Shown piece by piece: positions 26,398 through 36,938 of a stretch of DNA of 64,000 nucleotides. The notes below the pieces were generated by a model. That model did no database searches, had not been told where the DNA came from, and saw only the letters and a program-made list of their open reading frames with translations. This DNA is from Sporohalobacter salinus. Its GTDB lineage: Bacteria > Bacillota > Halanaerobiia > Halobacteroidales > Acetohalobiaceae. The DNA is taken from NCBI RefSeq assembly GCF_016908635.1, contig NZ_JAFBEG010000005.1, positions 1-64,000 on the forward strand, read 5' to 3'. Each line of letters starts with the position of its first letter. The stretch's first letter is position 1. The position numbers and the translations under genes were made by a program.

Positions 26398-26464
26398 ACT
26401 TTTCCTCCTTTCTACAGTTTACAGTATATTTATGTATTAATCTTTTTTTTGTGAGTGAATTTAA

Positions 26465-26498
26465 ACTTAAAAGAGAGACCTTTAGCTGAAGGTCTCCC
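26465..26498 (-). terminator. Terminator of ftsK/spoIIIE
   Basis: GAGACCTT (26475-26482) pairs with AAGGTCTC (26489-26496); the minus strand continues CTCTTTTAAG. It lies 13 bases after the stop codon. Confidence 0.7.
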
Positions 26499-26510
26499 TA
26501 AAAACAACTA

Positions 26511-28706
26511 TTAACTTTTTTCATCCAACAGTTCCTCTAATTCTTCTTCATTAATTAGCACTTCCCTAGCTTTACTACCTCTATGCTCGCCGACAATTCC
26601 TTCTTCTTCCATAGTATCAATTAATCTAGCAGCACGAGTATAACCAATCCTTAATTTTCGCTGTAATAAAGAAATAGAAGCTCTTTCTGTAACTGCTATC
26701 TTCACAGCTTTTTCATATAATTCATCCTTATCATCCGTTTCAATAGTAATATCTTTATCTTTAATTTCCGCTAATTTTTCAGCATATTCCGGATTATCCT
26801 GCCGTTTAATATATTTAACTAAATTCTTTACTTCTCTTTCTGAAACGAAAGCCCCCTGAACTCTAGTTCCTTGCTGTGAACCTACTGGTGAAAATAACAT
26901 ATCTCCTTTACCCAGAAGTTTCTCAGCTCCCCCTGTATCTAAAATTGTTCGTGAGTCAGCTTGAGAAGAAACAGCAAAAGAAATGCGACTAGGAATATTA
27001 GCCTTAATTACCCCAGTAATTACATCTACTGATGGACGCTGAGTAGCAATAATTAAATGAATTCCAGCTGCTCTCGCCATCTGAGCTAACCTACAAATAG
27101 CATCTTCCACTGCATCAGCAGCTACCATCATCAAATCTGATAATTCATCTATAATGACCACTACATAGGGAATCTTCTGATCTGCTTCATCTTCAGATAA
27201 CTGTCGGTTATAACTTTCAATCCCTTTAGCTCCACTATCAGCAAACAATTCATAACGATTCTCCATCTCTTGAACTACCCATTTTAAAGCCGAAGCTGCT
27301 TTTTTAGGATCAGTCACCACTGGTGCTATCAAATGTGGTATCTTATCATAAATATTAAGTTCTACCTTTTTAGGATCAATTAACATTAATTTAATTTCGT
27401 CAGGACTTCCACGATAAAGAAGGCTACTAATAATACTATTAATACAGACACTTTTCCCTGAACCAGTTGCTCCTGCTACCAAAAGATGGGGCATCTCAGA
27501 TAAGTCTGCTACTATTGACTCGCCGGTTATATCTTTTCCTAAAGCAATCCCCAATTTAGAATTAAAATCCTGAAAAATATCAGATTCTAAAATTTCTCTA
27601 AGTGAGACCATAATCTGCTCTTGATTAGGAACTTCAATTCCTACTGCTGCTTTTCCTGGTATTGGTGCTTCAATTCTAACATCAGAAGCAGCTAAAGCAA
27701 GAGCAATATCATTCGAAAGACTCGAAATCCGGCTAACCTTCACTCCAGGAGCTGGATGAACCTCGTAACGAGTAACTGTTGGTCCAAAACTTACATCTAC
27801 AACTTCAGCATCAACTCCAAAGTTATCCAGAGTTCTCTCTAATAATTCACCATCAGCTTGATTTACTTCAGAGCTACTTCCCATCTGTACTCTCTGTAGT
27901 AAGGATAATGGCGGAAGAATATATTCATTCTCTTTTACTTCTAACTCTTCAGCAAAAAGTTCAGGCTGTTTAACTTCCTGTAAATTATCCCCCTTCGACT
28001 TTTCCTTATTTAACTGACTTGATTTATCTTTTTTAGTTTTCTGTTTGTCTCCATTATTCTTCTTACTTTTATTAGCTTCATTTTTATTATTTTTCGTTTC
28101 CTTAGTAGTATCTGATTTTTCTTTCTCCATTTTTTTCGGCATTATCTTCTTTTGAAGTCGAGTTTTCAGCTGATATAACTTTTCTTTGAAATCAGTAATT
28201 AATTTTGTAAAGCGTTCAGCAACCTGTTTTAGAATTGTTGCTAAAAATAAATCAGTTACCAATAATATTCCAATTAAGCTAAGGGCTCCTAATACAATAT
28301 AAGCACCTAAATCCTCTAAACTTCTCCGCAATATATATAAGATTACTGCTCCAGCTATACCTCCACCTTTTCCTTGTAGAGCAAAGCTGAATTCTGATTT
28401 TGCTGCAGACTCAAAATGCAGCAAAGTTAACATAACTAAAAAAAGTAACAAAAACCCTATTAATCGTCCTGTAATTTCAAAATCTCTATCTCTAACTAAA
28501 TTAACTCCCCAAATTAAGAAAATAAACGGTACTATATAAGCTCCATCCCCTAAGATCACTTTAAATCCCTGGGTTAAAACCTCACCTACTAGTCCCGTAG
28601 ATTTAAAGTAAAAACTAATTCCTAATAAAATAGCCAATACAATAAGAAATATCCCTAATAATTCATTATTCCGTTCACGATATATTTTAACTAATGTTGA
28701 CTTCAA
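26511..28706 (-). CDS. ftsK: DNA translocase FtsK/SpoIIIE
   Basis: This septal ATPase pumps chromosomal DNA at division and, in spore formers, into the forespore. From the chosen TTG start at 28706 it has 731 aa: about four membrane segments (residues 15-160), a Lys/Glu-rich linker, and the motor domain with Walker A GATGSGKS and Walker [15 protein letters not shown]-terminal winged helix (gamma domain) carries [30 protein letters not shown] lies six bases before that TTG; a longer version from TTG 28757 has no ribosome binding site. Position next to tepA/ylzJ genes supports SpoIIIE. Confidence 0.92.
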   Translation of the reverse strand: MKSTLVKIYRERNNELLGIFLIVLAILLGISFYFKSTGLVGEVLTQGFKVILGDGAYIVPFIFLIWGVNLVRDRDFEITGRLIGFLLLFLVMLTLLHFESAAKSEFSFALQGKGGGIAGAVILYILRRSLEDLGAYIVLGALSLIGILLVTDLFLATILKQVAERFTKLITDFKEKLYQLKTRLQKKIMPKKMEKEKSDTTKETKNNKNEANKSKKNNGDKQKTKKDKSSQLNKEKSKGDNLQEVKQPELFAEELEVKENEYILPPLSLLQRVQMGSSSEVNQADGELLERTLDNFGVDAEVVDVSFGPTVTRYEVHPAPGVKVSRISSLSNDIALALAASDVRIEAPIPGKAAVGIEVPNQEQIMVSLREILESDIFQDFNSKLGIALGKDITGESIVADLSEMPHLLVAGATGSGKSVCINSIISSLLYRGSPDEIKLMLIDPKKVELNIYDKIPHLIAPVVTDPKKAASALKWVVQEMENRYELFADSGAKGIESYNRQLSEDEADQKIPYVVVIIDELSDLMMVAADAVEDAICRLAQMARAAGIHLIIATQRPSVDVITGVIKANIPSRISFAVSSQADSRTILDTGGAEKLLGKGDMLFSPVGSQQGTRVQGAFVSEREVKNLVKYIKRQDNPEYAEKLAEIKDKDITIETDDKDELYEKAVKIAVTERASISLLQRKLRIGYTRAARLIDTMEEEGIVGEHRGSKAREVLINEEELEELLDEKS

Positions 28707-28771
28707 CTTAAACCACCTCACCATCTTATTCGAGACTGAAATTAAATAGTCCTGCAATTTATACTTAACCG

Positions 28772-28804
28772 AAAAAAGAATGTACCCTGGCAGGGTACAT
28801 TCTT
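28772..28804 (-). terminator. Terminator of the Na+/Pi symporter gene
   Basis: AAGAATGTACCCTG (28776-28789) and its exact complement (28791-28804) around one base are followed on the minus strand by TTTTTT. It separates the symporter gene from ftsK. Confidence 0.85.
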
Positions 28805-28814
28805 CTAATTACTA

Positions 28815-30467
28815 TTATTCACATTTTAAATTTTCTAAAACTGAATAAGCAAGATTAGTTACTTGATCACCTACATGCTCTACATTTTCAAGTACATCTA
28901 AAAATACCACACCAGATACTGGTAGGCAATCACCATCATTTAAACGCTCTAAGTGAGCTTGGCGATAATCACTCTCTAAAGTATCAATTTTACCTTCCAG
29001 TTCCAAAATCTTATTAGCTTTCTTAGTATCCAACTCTTCTAAAACCTCAACAGAAAGCTCTACAACTTCGTTTGCTTTTTCAAACATATACTCAACTTCT
29101 TCTATAGCCTGTTCTGAAAATTCAAGATTATGTTCAATTTTATATTCAGCTAACTCAGCAATATTTTCAGCATTATCGCCCACGCTTTCAATAGCATCTA
29201 CTATATTTAAATAACCATTAAGCCTACTAATATCATCTTCTGATAAAGAACGATTTGAAATATCAGTTAAATAAGCTACAATTGTACATTCTAAATCATT
29301 AATAACTTCTTCAATTTCCTTAAGGTCAGCTACTAAATCTTCATCTTCCTGTAAAAAAGATTTTTGGGCTTTAATAACAGACTTTTGTGATAATTTCCCC
29401 ATTCTAACTAATTCTTTTTTAGTCTGATCAAGAGCAACACCTGGAGTTTCAATCATTCTTTCATCAATATACTTAGTTCCTTTTGCAAGTTCCACCTCTT
29501 TTTCAGGTATTAATGAAGTAACAACCTGCACTATAACCCCCACAAACGGCAACCATAAAAGAGTATTCAAAATATTAAAGGCTGAATGAGTATTAGCCAA
29601 CATTCTCCCGGCACTAATATCTTGTCCAAAATAATTAGATAAACCAATAAAGAAACTTTTTAACATGGCTGGTAAATCTGGTATTAAGTATAAAGCAATA
29701 ATAAATGTAAAAGTCCCGAGTACATTAAAAATCATATGTCCCATAGCTGAACGCTTAGCAGTAGAATTAGTTCCAATACTAGATAATAAAGCAGTTATAG
29801 TAGTTCCAATATTATCTCCTAATAAAATTGGAACCGCCATCTGATAAGTAATAGCATTTATTGATAATAAACTAATTAAAATTCCTATACTGGCACTACT
29901 ACTTTGAACCATAACAGTCATTGCAGTTCCCAATATGACTCCTAAAATCGGGGAAGATCCAAACTTGTCCATAGCATGAGCAAACATCTGTGAATCACGC
30001 AATGGCCTCATCGTATCTTTCATAGTACTTAAACCTAAAAATAAGATTCCAAATCCTAAAAAAACTTGTCCTAAATACTTAGTCTTTCGTTTCTTTCCAA
30101 ATAAATATAAGGCCGCTCCTATAGCAATAGCGTGAAAAGAGTAATGCGTTAACTTAAAAGCAATTAATTGAGCAGTAATCGTAGTTCCAATATTTGCTCC
30201 CATAATAACTCCAATTGACTGCTTTAAAGTCATTAAACCAGCATTTACAAACCCTACTACCATAACAGTAGTAGCACTACTGCTCTGAATAATAGCAGTT
30301 ACACCTGTCCCAACCAACACCCCTGCTATTCGATTGGTTGTCAGCATCTCTAATAACTGCCTTAACTTCTTGCCAGCTGTTTTCTGCAGACCATCTCCCA
30401 TCTGCCTCATTCCATAAATAAATAGTCCTAAACCGCCTAATAAATTAAACAACATTCCAAGCGACAA
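28815..30467 (-). CDS. Na+/phosphate symporter with PhoU-like domain (NptA family)
   Basis: This membrane protein (550 aa) probably takes up phosphate with Na+. It has two repeats of the Na/Pi-cotransport domain, each with a QSSSA core (IIQSSSATTVMV and MVQSSSASIGIL). From about residue 355 onward it carries a helical PhoU-like regulatory domain. The start is TTG behind GGAGGAG; an ATG four codons later is also possible. It follows a shorter paralogue by 62 bases, so the two are probably one transcript. Confidence 0.87.
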   Translation of the reverse strand: MSLGMLFNLLGGLGLFIYGMRQMGDGLQKTAGKKLRQLLEMLTTNRIAGVLVGTGVTAIIQSSSATTVMVVGFVNAGLMTLKQSIGVIMGANIGTTITAQLIAFKLTHYSFHAIAIGAALYLFGKKRKTKYLGQVFLGFGILFLGLSTMKDTMRPLRDSQMFAHAMDKFGSSPILGVILGTAMTVMVQSSSASIGILISLLSINAITYQMAVPILLGDNIGTTITALLSSIGTNSTAKRSAMGHMIFNVLGTFTFIIALYLIPDLPAMLKSFFIGLSNYFGQDISAGRMLANTHSAFNILNTLLWLPFVGVIVQVVTSLIPEKEVELAKGTKYIDERMIETPGVALDQTKKELVRMGKLSQKSVIKAQKSFLQEDEDLVADLKEIEEVINDLECTIVAYLTDISNRSLSEDDISRLNGYLNIVDAIESVGDNAENIAELAEYKIEHNLEFSEQAIEEVEYMFEKANEVVELSVEVLEELDTKKANKILELEGKIDTLESDYRQAHLERLNDGDCLPVSGVVFLDVLENVEHVGDQVTNLAYSVLENLKCE

Positions 30468-30529
30468 AATATTTCACTCCTCCTCAAATTATTAACTACA
30501 TTAATTATAACATACAAAAGTCAGGAATA

Positions 30530-31477
30530 CTAGTTTAAAACCCCGGGAAATTTCGAAGTAATAAATTTGACTAACCAATAAAACTTATCAAATACAAGAT
30601 AGAATAAAAAAGCATTAATTAAATTAAAACCAGTATGACTATTAGCAATTTGGCGAGGTAAATCACTACTAATAAGAACAATTAAGGAAGAATAGAAATC
30701 AATTATAGGCAAAAAAATCAATGCTCCTACCAAGTTAAAGATAATATGCCCTATTGCTACCTTCCTTGCCGTTATAGAACTATTAACTACTGCAATTACA
30801 GCTGTAATACAGGTACCTACATTACTACCTAGTAATAATATAATCCCTGTAGACAATTGAACTAAATTCTGTTTAGCCAAAGCTAAAATAACTCCTATAA
30901 AAGCACTACTACTCTGTATAATAGCTGTTCCTATTATTCCACCTCCCAAAGCCAAAAATGAATTCTGTGATAATCTAGCAATAAGCCTTAAAAATATCTC
31001 TTTATCTTTTAAAGGGTTTAAGACAGCTGTTAATAAATTTAATCCTAAAAATATAAGCCCAAAACCAATAGAAACTTTAGCATAACTTAACCATTTATTA
31101 TCTTCTGAATTATAGTAAATAAAACCAAAAACACTCCCACTAAGAAAAAAGAACCAGAAATAACTCTCCAAATCAAAGGAAAATAACTGTCCAGTAATTG
31201 TAGTTCCAATATTAGCACCAATTACTAGTCCTAATGCTTCATATAAGCCAAATAAATTAGCATTCACAAAACTAATAACTAATACAATTGCAGCACTACT
31301 GCTTTGAAATAGAATAGTTATTAAAACACCAATTATTATACTAACTAATCTATTTTTAGTAATTTTATATAGTAATAATTTAACCTGATGATCAACACTC
31401 TCTTTTAAACTGATATTAGTTAGCCTTAGACCATAAATAAAACTAGTAAAACCACCAAGTAAAGTTATTAAAATCAT
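30530..31477 (-). CDS. Na+/phosphate symporter, short form without PhoU domain
   Basis: This is a 315-residue paralogue of the next gene, with both Na/Pi-cotransport repeats (LFQSSSAAIVLV and IIQSSSAFIGVI) but ending after the membrane part. It could work alone or in complex with the longer protein. Together the pair interrupts the otherwise conserved ylzJ-spoIIIE order. Confidence 0.85.
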   Translation of the reverse strand: MILITLLGGFTSFIYGLRLTNISLKESVDHQVKLLLYKITKNRLVSIIIGVLITILFQSSSAAIVLVISFVNANLFGLYEALGLVIGANIGTTITGQLFSFDLESYFWFFFLSGSVFGFIYYNSEDNKWLSYAKVSIGFGLIFLGLNLLTAVLNPLKDKEIFLRLIARLSQNSFLALGGGIIGTAIIQSSSAFIGVILALAKQNLVQLSTGIILLLGSNVGTCITAVIAVVNSSITARKVAIGHIIFNLVGALIFLPIIDFYSSLIVLISSDLPRQIANSHTGFNLINAFLFYLVFDKFYWLVKFITSKFPGVLN

Positions 31478-31612
31478 TTAATTAATCTCCCCTGTAGTAA
31501 ATTAATATGTAATATCTACTACTAAATTACTTATTTGAAAATTCACTTCTCTTAAAGATAGTCTTCTTGGCTTTTAATCTTATAAAAAGTATTCCGAAAA
31601 TATATTGAAATT

Positions 31613-31663
31613 ATAAAAACCATAGAGATAGAATTTTGCTCTTTCTATCTCTATGGTTTGATG
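31613..31663 (-). terminator. Terminator of the tepA-ylzJ transcript
   Basis: A perfect 16-bp stem (AACCATAGAGATAGAA, 31618-31633, with 31643-31658) has a nine-base loop and is followed on the minus strand by TTTTTAT. It lies 41 bases after ylzJ. Confidence 0.85.
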
Positions 31664-31686
31664 GTCTGATGGTTTGATAGTTTAAT
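31655..31686. repeat. Four degenerate 8-bp tandem repeats
   Basis: GGTTTGAT, GGTCTGAT, GGTTTGAT and AGTTTAAT follow one another directly, overlapping one arm of the ylzJ terminator. They may have arisen by slippage. Confidence 0.5.
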
Positions 31687-31698
31687 ATTCTAATCCAC

Positions 31699-31920
31699 TT
31701 AAATCTGAGGTTCAAATTTAACCATAGTACCAGGTTGATAGTCTACATTTATATAATCCTGAGGATTAGAACTGATAATTTTTACTATCTCCCCTTGATC
31801 AATTTCAGTTTGCTTAATCAGCATTGTCATACCATCTACCTCAAGCTCCAATAACTCTCCTTCTTCTTCCTCTTCTTCATAGAAAATTTCTTCTATTGGA
31901 AAAATAGAGTAATTTACCAC
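31699..31920 (-). CDS. ylzJ: YlzJ-like protein
   Basis: This 73-residue protein begins VNYSIFPIEEIF and contains PQDYINVDYQPG near its end, as in the YlzJ family of spore formers. Its function is unknown. The GTG start is six bases after GAGGTG. It lies 11 bases after tepA, the same order as in B. subtilis. Confidence 0.8.
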   Translation of the reverse strand: MVNYSIFPIEEIFYEEEEEEGELLELEVDGMTMLIKQTEIDQGEIVKIISSNPQDYINVDYQPGTMVKFEPQI

Positions 31921-31931
31921 TTACTTCACCT

Positions 31932-32771
31932 CTACATTAATTTATTTTGCCTCACTATTTCTATAGCTTCAGTTGCATCATCTTTATTAGTATTTTCAGC
32001 ATCAGATTTATCATTACTCTCAGAATCAATCTTTTCTTTTAATGATTTAATGGCTTTGCTCAATCCACCTACTTCATCAATAATCCCTTCATTCACTGCT
32101 TCTTCACCAATCAAAACTGTTCCTACATCTCTAACTAATTCACCGGTTCTAAACATTAAGTTTCTAAAATCTTCATCGGTAATATCAGAATGTTCACTAA
32201 CAAAATTAATAACTCTATCCTGCATCTTATCTAAATAATCATACGTTTGAGGAACTCCAATTACTTTTCCAGTTAATCGAATAGGATGAATAGTCATGGT
32301 AGCTGTCTCGGCAATAAAGGACTTATCTGTAGCCACAGCAACTGGTCCACCGATGCTATGTCCCCCTCCTAACACTAATGAAACTGTAGGTTTAGAAAGA
32401 CTACTTAGCATTTCAGAAATAGCTAGTCCTGCTTCTATATCTCCTCCAACAGTATTTAAAGTTATGATTACCCCTTTAACCTTAGGATTCTGTTCTACAG
32501 CTACCAATTGAGGAATTAAATGTTCATATTTAGTAGTTTTATTCTTCGGCGGCAAACTTTTATGACCTTCAATCTGTCCCACAATATTAATACAATGGAT
32601 GTCATCATCTATATTTTTAGGTAATTTAGTCTGCCCTAACTGTTTTAATGTTTCTAACTTCCCTGCAGACTTCTTTTTAGAAGTCTGTTTTTTTCGTTTA
32701 GGATTAGATCTTTGAGGAATATTAACTTTATTTTGTTCTTTATCTTCTTCATCTAAATCGTATTCAGACAA
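31932..32771 (-). CDS. tepA: ClpP-like serine protease TepA
   Basis: TepA is a ClpP-fold peptidase; in B. subtilis it has been linked to protein translocation and spore-protein turnover. It is 279 aa with a Lys-rich N-terminus. The nucleophile region is [15 protein letters not shown] and the histidine is in MTIHPIR. The start is TTG behind GGAGG, and there is no membrane segment. It follows RNase J and precedes ylzJ. Confidence 0.87.
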   Translation of the reverse strand: MSEYDLDEEDKEQNKVNIPQRSNPKRKKQTSKKKSAGKLETLKQLGQTKLPKNIDDDIHCINIVGQIEGHKSLPPKNKTTKYEHLIPQLVAVEQNPKVKGVIITLNTVGGDIEAGLAISEMLSSLSKPTVSLVLGGGHSIGGPVAVATDKSFIAETATMTIHPIRLTGKVIGVPQTYDYLDKMQDRVINFVSEHSDITDEDFRNLMFRTGELVRDVGTVLIGEEAVNEGIIDEVGGLSKAIKSLKEKIDSESNDKSDAENTNKDDATEAIEIVRQNKLM

Positions 32772-32837
32772 ATCAATTACACCTCCATAGAATATAATTT
32801 ATTTTTAGTATGATGATTTCAAGATTATTTATTCATT

Positions 32838-32878
32838 AAAAAAAGCATGTAGAAGGTTTTAAAACCTTCTACATGCTT
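32838..32878 (-). terminator. Terminator of the RNase J gene
   Basis: A perfect stem AAGCATGTAGAAGGTT with its complement (32843-32878) is followed on the minus strand by seven T. It lies directly after the RNase J stop. Confidence 0.9.
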
Positions 32879-32892
32879 AAATTACTTAATAA

Positions 32893-34563
32893 TTATACTT
32901 CCATGATAATCGGTAGAATCATAGGTCTACGCTCTATTTTGTGATAAATAAAGCTACCAAGGGCATCTTTAATCTCAGATTTAAGAATTGACCACTCAGT
33001 AACATTATTCTTTTCACACTTTCTTAATGCTTTTTCTACTTTTCTAGTAGCTGAAGCAATTAATTCTCCCGATTCACGAATATAAACAAATCCACGAGAA
33101 ATAATGTCAGGACCGGCTACAATCTGGCCTCGATCATCAATAGTAACTACTACAATCAAAATTCCATCTTGTGAAAGTAAACGACGATCTCTTAATACAA
33201 TATTTCCTACATCGCCAACACCTAATCCATCTACTAATACTCGACCAGCTTTAACTGAACCAGTCTTATTACCTTTATCATTACTAAACTCCATTACATC
33301 ACCTGGTTCATTAATGAAGATATTTTCTTTTGGTATTCCTACTTCTTCAGCAAGTTTAGCATGACAATGTAAATGGCGGTATTCACCATGGACGGGAACA
33401 AAAAATTCTGGTTGGACTAAATTCAGCATTAATTTTAATTCTTCTTGACTAGCATGACCAGAAACATGAACACCTGAAACCGATTCATAAATAACATCTG
33501 CTCCACGTTTAAAGAGCTTATTTATTGTCTTCCCAACAGATTTTTCATTACCGGGAATAGCCGTAGCTGAAACAACTACAGTATCTCCAGTTTTAATATT
33601 AATCTGACGATGATCTCCACGGGCCATTCTAGTTAAAGCAGCCATAGGTTCTCCTTGACTACCTGTAGTAATTAATACTACCTGATCATCTCGCAGATTC
33701 TTTAATTCTCCTAAATCAACCAACATTCCATCAGGAATATCTAAATATCCTAATTCACTAGCAATTTCAACATTATTAATCATACTTCTTCCGGTTACAG
33801 CAACCTTTCGGTTTTGCTCACTAGCAGAATCTATAAACTGTTGAATCCGATCGATATTAGAAGCAAAGGAAGCAACAATAATCCGACCAGATGCATCATT
33901 GAATATATCATCAATCGTCTCGCCTACTACCTTTTCCGACATAGTATATCCTTCACGTTCGGCATTAGTACTATCAGAAAAGAGAGCTAAGACTCCTTCC
34001 TGTCCTAACTCAGCTAAACGATGTATATCTGCCATTTGATCATTTACTGGTGTTTGATCAAACTTAAAGTCACTGGCATACACTAACGTACCAACAGGAG
34101 TATGAACCGCTAAAGCACAAGAATCAGCAATACTATGATTAACACGGATAAATTCCACATTAAAAAATTCACCGATCTGAACTGTATGACCAGGATAAAC
34201 ATGCTTTAGGTAGGATTCTTTTAACAAACCATGTTCTTCTAAATTACCACGAACTAATCCTAAAGTAAGTTTCGTACCATAAACCGGAACATTAATTTCC
34301 TTTAATAAGTAAGGTAAAGCACCAATATGGTCTAAATGCCCGTGCGTTAAGACAATCCCCTTAATTCGATCCTCATTTTCCTTTAAATAAGTCATATCAG
34401 GAATCACTAAATCAATTCCCAGAAGATCTTCTTCCGGAAACATAATACCCGCATCAACAATTAGTATTTCATCTTCTATTTCTACTACCATCATATTCTT
34501 ACCAATTTCACTAACCCCACCTAAGGGAATACATGAAAGTTTATCTATTTGATTGTTCGACAT
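32893..34563 (-). CDS. rnj: Ribonuclease J
   Basis: RNase J is a 5'-3' exonuclease and endonuclease of the metallo-beta-lactamase/beta-CASP type, important for mRNA decay and rRNA maturation. It is 556 aa. The zinc motif HGHLDH gives H74, H76, D78 and H79. The beta-CASP part has SDSTNAEREGYT, ITTGSQGEP and SGHAS. Its position between dapA and tepA corresponds to B. subtilis rnjB (ymfA). No second RNase J is in the window. Confidence 0.94.
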   Translation of the reverse strand: MSNNQIDKLSCIPLGGVSEIGKNMMVVEIEDEILIVDAGIMFPEEDLLGIDLVIPDMTYLKENEDRIKGIVLTHGHLDHIGALPYLLKEINVPVYGTKLTLGLVRGNLEEHGLLKESYLKHVYPGHTVQIGEFFNVEFIRVNHSIADSCALAVHTPVGTLVYASDFKFDQTPVNDQMADIHRLAELGQEGVLALFSDSTNAEREGYTMSEKVVGETIDDIFNDASGRIIVASFASNIDRIQQFIDSASEQNRKVAVTGRSMINNVEIASELGYLDIPDGMLVDLGELKNLRDDQVVLITTGSQGEPMAALTRMARGDHRQINIKTGDTVVVSATAIPGNEKSVGKTINKLFKRGADVIYESVSGVHVSGHASQEELKLMLNLVQPEFFVPVHGEYRHLHCHAKLAEEVGIPKENIFINEPGDVMEFSNDKGNKTGSVKAGRVLVDGLGVGDVGNIVLRDRRLLSQDGILIVVVTIDDRGQIVAGPDIISRGFVYIRESGELIASATRKVEKALRKCEKNNVTEWSILKSEIKDALGSFIYHKIERRPMILPIIMEV

Positions 34564-34695
34564 CTAACTAATTAACACCTCCACAAATTTTAAAAAATCG
34601 TTCGTCCTTAATCAAATTTATAATTAATCACCGGTCCCGTCCACAAGTAATTTAAATTAAAAATAAAAAAACCCGTCCCAAATTACTCTGTTATT

Positions 34696-34724
34696 ATTAT
34701 AAAGGATTTACACTGTTAAAACAA
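34696..34724 (-). promoter_or_regulatory. Probable RNase J promoter
   Basis: On the minus strand there is TTGTTT (34724-34719), a 17-base spacer and TATAAT (34701-34696). The predicted leader is about 125 bases and contains GGGACGGG followed by seven T, but no hairpin that would make this a terminator. Confidence 0.55.
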
Positions 34725-34751
34725 GTGCAAAATTAAAAAAGAAGTTTCAAA

Positions 34752-34781
34752 TAAAAAAAAGTGTGCGGAATCCGCACACTT
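34752..34781 (-). terminator. Terminator of the dap/dpa operon
   Basis: GTGTGCGG and CCGCACAC form a GC-rich stem with a three-base loop, and the minus strand continues with eight T. It lies five bases after the dapA stop. Confidence 0.9.
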
Positions 34782-34785
34782 AATC

Positions 34786-35667
34786 TTATAATAAATTATG
34801 TTTCTTCAAAAGCGATTCTAAAGCTTTTTCCTGCTGTTGAGTAGCATCAACTAACGGCGGACGAACTGGCCCAACTTCATATCCTATTAAATTAACAGCT
34901 TTTTTAACTGGAATTGGATTAGTAGTCATGAATATTTTATCAAATATATCACCTAATTCAACATTTAACTGAACAGACTTCTGAACCTGACCAGATTTAT
35001 AATATTGAATCATCTCTTTTATCTGGCTACCTACTAGATGAGAAGCAACACTGATCACTCCTTTGCCCCCAATACTTAAAATTGGCAATGTCAATCCATC
35101 ATCACCACTATAGATAGAAAAGTTATCATCAGTTAGCCGATGAATTGTAGCTGCTTGCTCTACATCTCCACTTGCTTCTTTAATAGCTACTATATTATCC
35201 TCTTCAGCCAGTCTCGCAACAATTTCAGGCTTTATATTCTTCGATGTTCTGCTAGGAACATTATACAGAATAACCGGTAAATCAGTTACTTCTGCCACCT
35301 GTTTAAAATGTCGGTATAATCCATCTTGAGGCGGCTTATTATAATAAGGAGTAACTAACATTATTCCATCTACACCTAATTCTGTTGCTGTCTTAGTCAT
35401 TTCTATACTAGCTTGAGTTGAATAAGAACCTGTTCCAGCAATTACCTTAGCTCTATCTCCTACCTCTTCTTTAACCACCTCTATTAACTCAACCTTCTCA
35501 TCTTTACTAAGGGTTGGTACCTCTCCTGTAGTTCCTAAAAGCAAGATTCCATCTGATCCATTATCAACTAAATAATTGGCTAACTCTGCAGCTGCTTCAT
35601 AATTAACCTCTAAATTATCATTAAAAGGCGTCACCATTGCTGTAATTACTTCTCCTAGATCAGTCAT
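34786..35667 (-). CDS. dapA: 4-hydroxy-tetrahydrodipicolinate synthase
   Basis: DapA condenses pyruvate with aspartate semialdehyde, the first committed step to lysine, diaminopimelate and dipicolinate. It is 293 aa with a TIM-barrel. The Schiff-base lysine is K163 in VAIKEASGD and the catalytic tyrosine Y135 in LYNVPSR; GTTGE (45-49) also matches. It lies 17 bases after dapG and is last in the operon. Confidence 0.95.
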   Translation of the reverse strand: MTDLGEVITAMVTPFNDNLEVNYEAAAELANYLVDNGSDGILLLGTTGEVPTLSKDEKVELIEVVKEEVGDRAKVIAGTGSYSTQASIEMTKTATELGVDGIMLVTPYYNKPPQDGLYRHFKQVAEVTDLPVILYNVPSRTSKNIKPEIVARLAEEDNIVAIKEASGDVEQAATIHRLTDDNFSIYSGDDGLTLPILSIGGKGVISVASHLVGSQIKEMIQYYKSGQVQKSVQLNVELGDIFDKIFMTTNPIPVKKAVNLIGYEVGPVRPPLVDATQQQEKALESLLKKHNLL

Positions 35668-35684
35668 TTAAATCCCCCCTAAAA

Positions 35685-36908
35685 TTATTCTGCTAGATTA
35701 AATTGATCATGCAAAGCACAAAGCGCCTTCTTTTCATCATCTTTTTTAATTAAACAGGAAATAGTAGTATGAGAATCAGTTGTTTGATAAATAGAAACTC
35801 CATTTTTCTCTAAAGCCTGCACTACCTTCGACATTACTCCCGGCTGTCCTGTCATCCCAGCTCCTACTACTGAAATTTTGATTAAATTATTACTAATTTC
35901 GTAATTATACTCAGTTTTTACTAAAACTTCTTCTGTTTTCTCTACCAATTCACTACTGACAATGAAAGTAATCATCTCCGATCGAGCATTAATAAAATCA
36001 ACACTGATTCCAGCTTGAGCTAAAGCCTCAAAACAATCCAAGTCAGTAGCAAATTCCTTTTCTTCACGCGGAATAACTTTTACTAAGCTGACATTAGTTC
36101 GACTGGCAACTCCAGCAACTAACTGATCTCCTTTTATATCCATCTTATCAGTCTGCTTTAACTTACTAGAAATTACTGTTCCAACTTCATTACTAAAAGT
36201 AGACTTAATTGCTACTGGTACCTCTTCTAATTTAGCAATTTCAACCGCTCGAGGATGAATTACTTTTGCTCCCTGATAAGCTAATTCACCAACTTCGGTA
36301 TAAGTAATATGTTTCAAAGTCTTAGCATCTGGTACTAAATCAGGGTCAGCTGTCATAACTCCTTCCACATCAGTATATATCTCAACCATCTCTGCATGTA
36401 AAGCAGCACCAAGCACACAAGCAGTAGTATCACTACCTCCACGACCTAATGTAGTGATCTCTCCTGTTTCAGTAATTCCCTGAAACCCAGCTACAATAGG
36501 AATAAGGTCATCCTCCAATGCCTGTGAAATACGATCTGGATTAACTTCTAAAATCTTAGTATCTCCATAATTATCATCAGTTATAATCCCTGCCTGAGCT
36601 CCAGTCAAGGCCTGATAATCATAACCTCTAGACTTTAACTTCTGCCCTACTACAACAGTAGAAATTACTTCTCCACAGGACATCAATAAATCCTTATCCC
36701 GAGGATTAATATATCCATAAGATTCTTTAGCTAAATTAATCAAAGTATCAGTAGCGTAAGGAGCCCCAGCACACCCCATGGCCGAAACTACAACTACCGG
36801 CTTATATCCTTGATTAATACTATCGATTATCTTATCTACAACCAGGTCTCTCTTTTCTGGTGTACCTAAGGAAGAACCACCGAACTTTTGAACTAAAATA
36901 TTACGCAT
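35685..36908 (-). CDS. dapG: Aspartate kinase (DapG/LysC type)
   Basis: Aspartokinase phosphorylates aspartate at the start of the pathway. It is 407 aa: the kinase domain begins VQKFGGSSLGTPEK and contains TLGRGGSDTTA, and two ACT domains follow in the C-terminal third (VSVVGAGMTGQPGVMSK). In such enzymes the ACT domains bind the feedback inhibitor. Which amino acid inhibits this one is not visible; the DapG name rests on operon position. Confidence 0.93.
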   Translation of the reverse strand: MRNILVQKFGGSSLGTPEKRDLVVDKIIDSINQGYKPVVVVSAMGCAGAPYATDTLINLAKESYGYINPRDKDLLMSCGEVISTVVVGQKLKSRGYDYQALTGAQAGIITDDNYGDTKILEVNPDRISQALEDDLIPIVAGFQGITETGEITTLGRGGSDTTACVLGAALHAEMVEIYTDVEGVMTADPDLVPDAKTLKHITYTEVGELAYQGAKVIHPRAVEIAKLEEVPVAIKSTFSNEVGTVISSKLKQTDKMDIKGDQLVAGVASRTNVSLVKVIPREEKEFATDLDCFEALAQAGISVDFINARSEMITFIVSSELVEKTEEVLVKTEYNYEISNNLIKISVVGAGMTGQPGVMSKVVQALEKNGVSIYQTTDSHTTISCLIKKDDEKKALCALHDQFNLAE

Positions 36909-36938
36909 TCCCCCACCTCTCTTTCTTTACAGTCAAAA

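Noticed and set aside
31655-31686. Tandem 8-bp units as a CRISPR-like or operator array
   Set aside because: Only four degenerate units with no spacers, in A/T-rich sequence next to a terminator; slippage is the simpler account.
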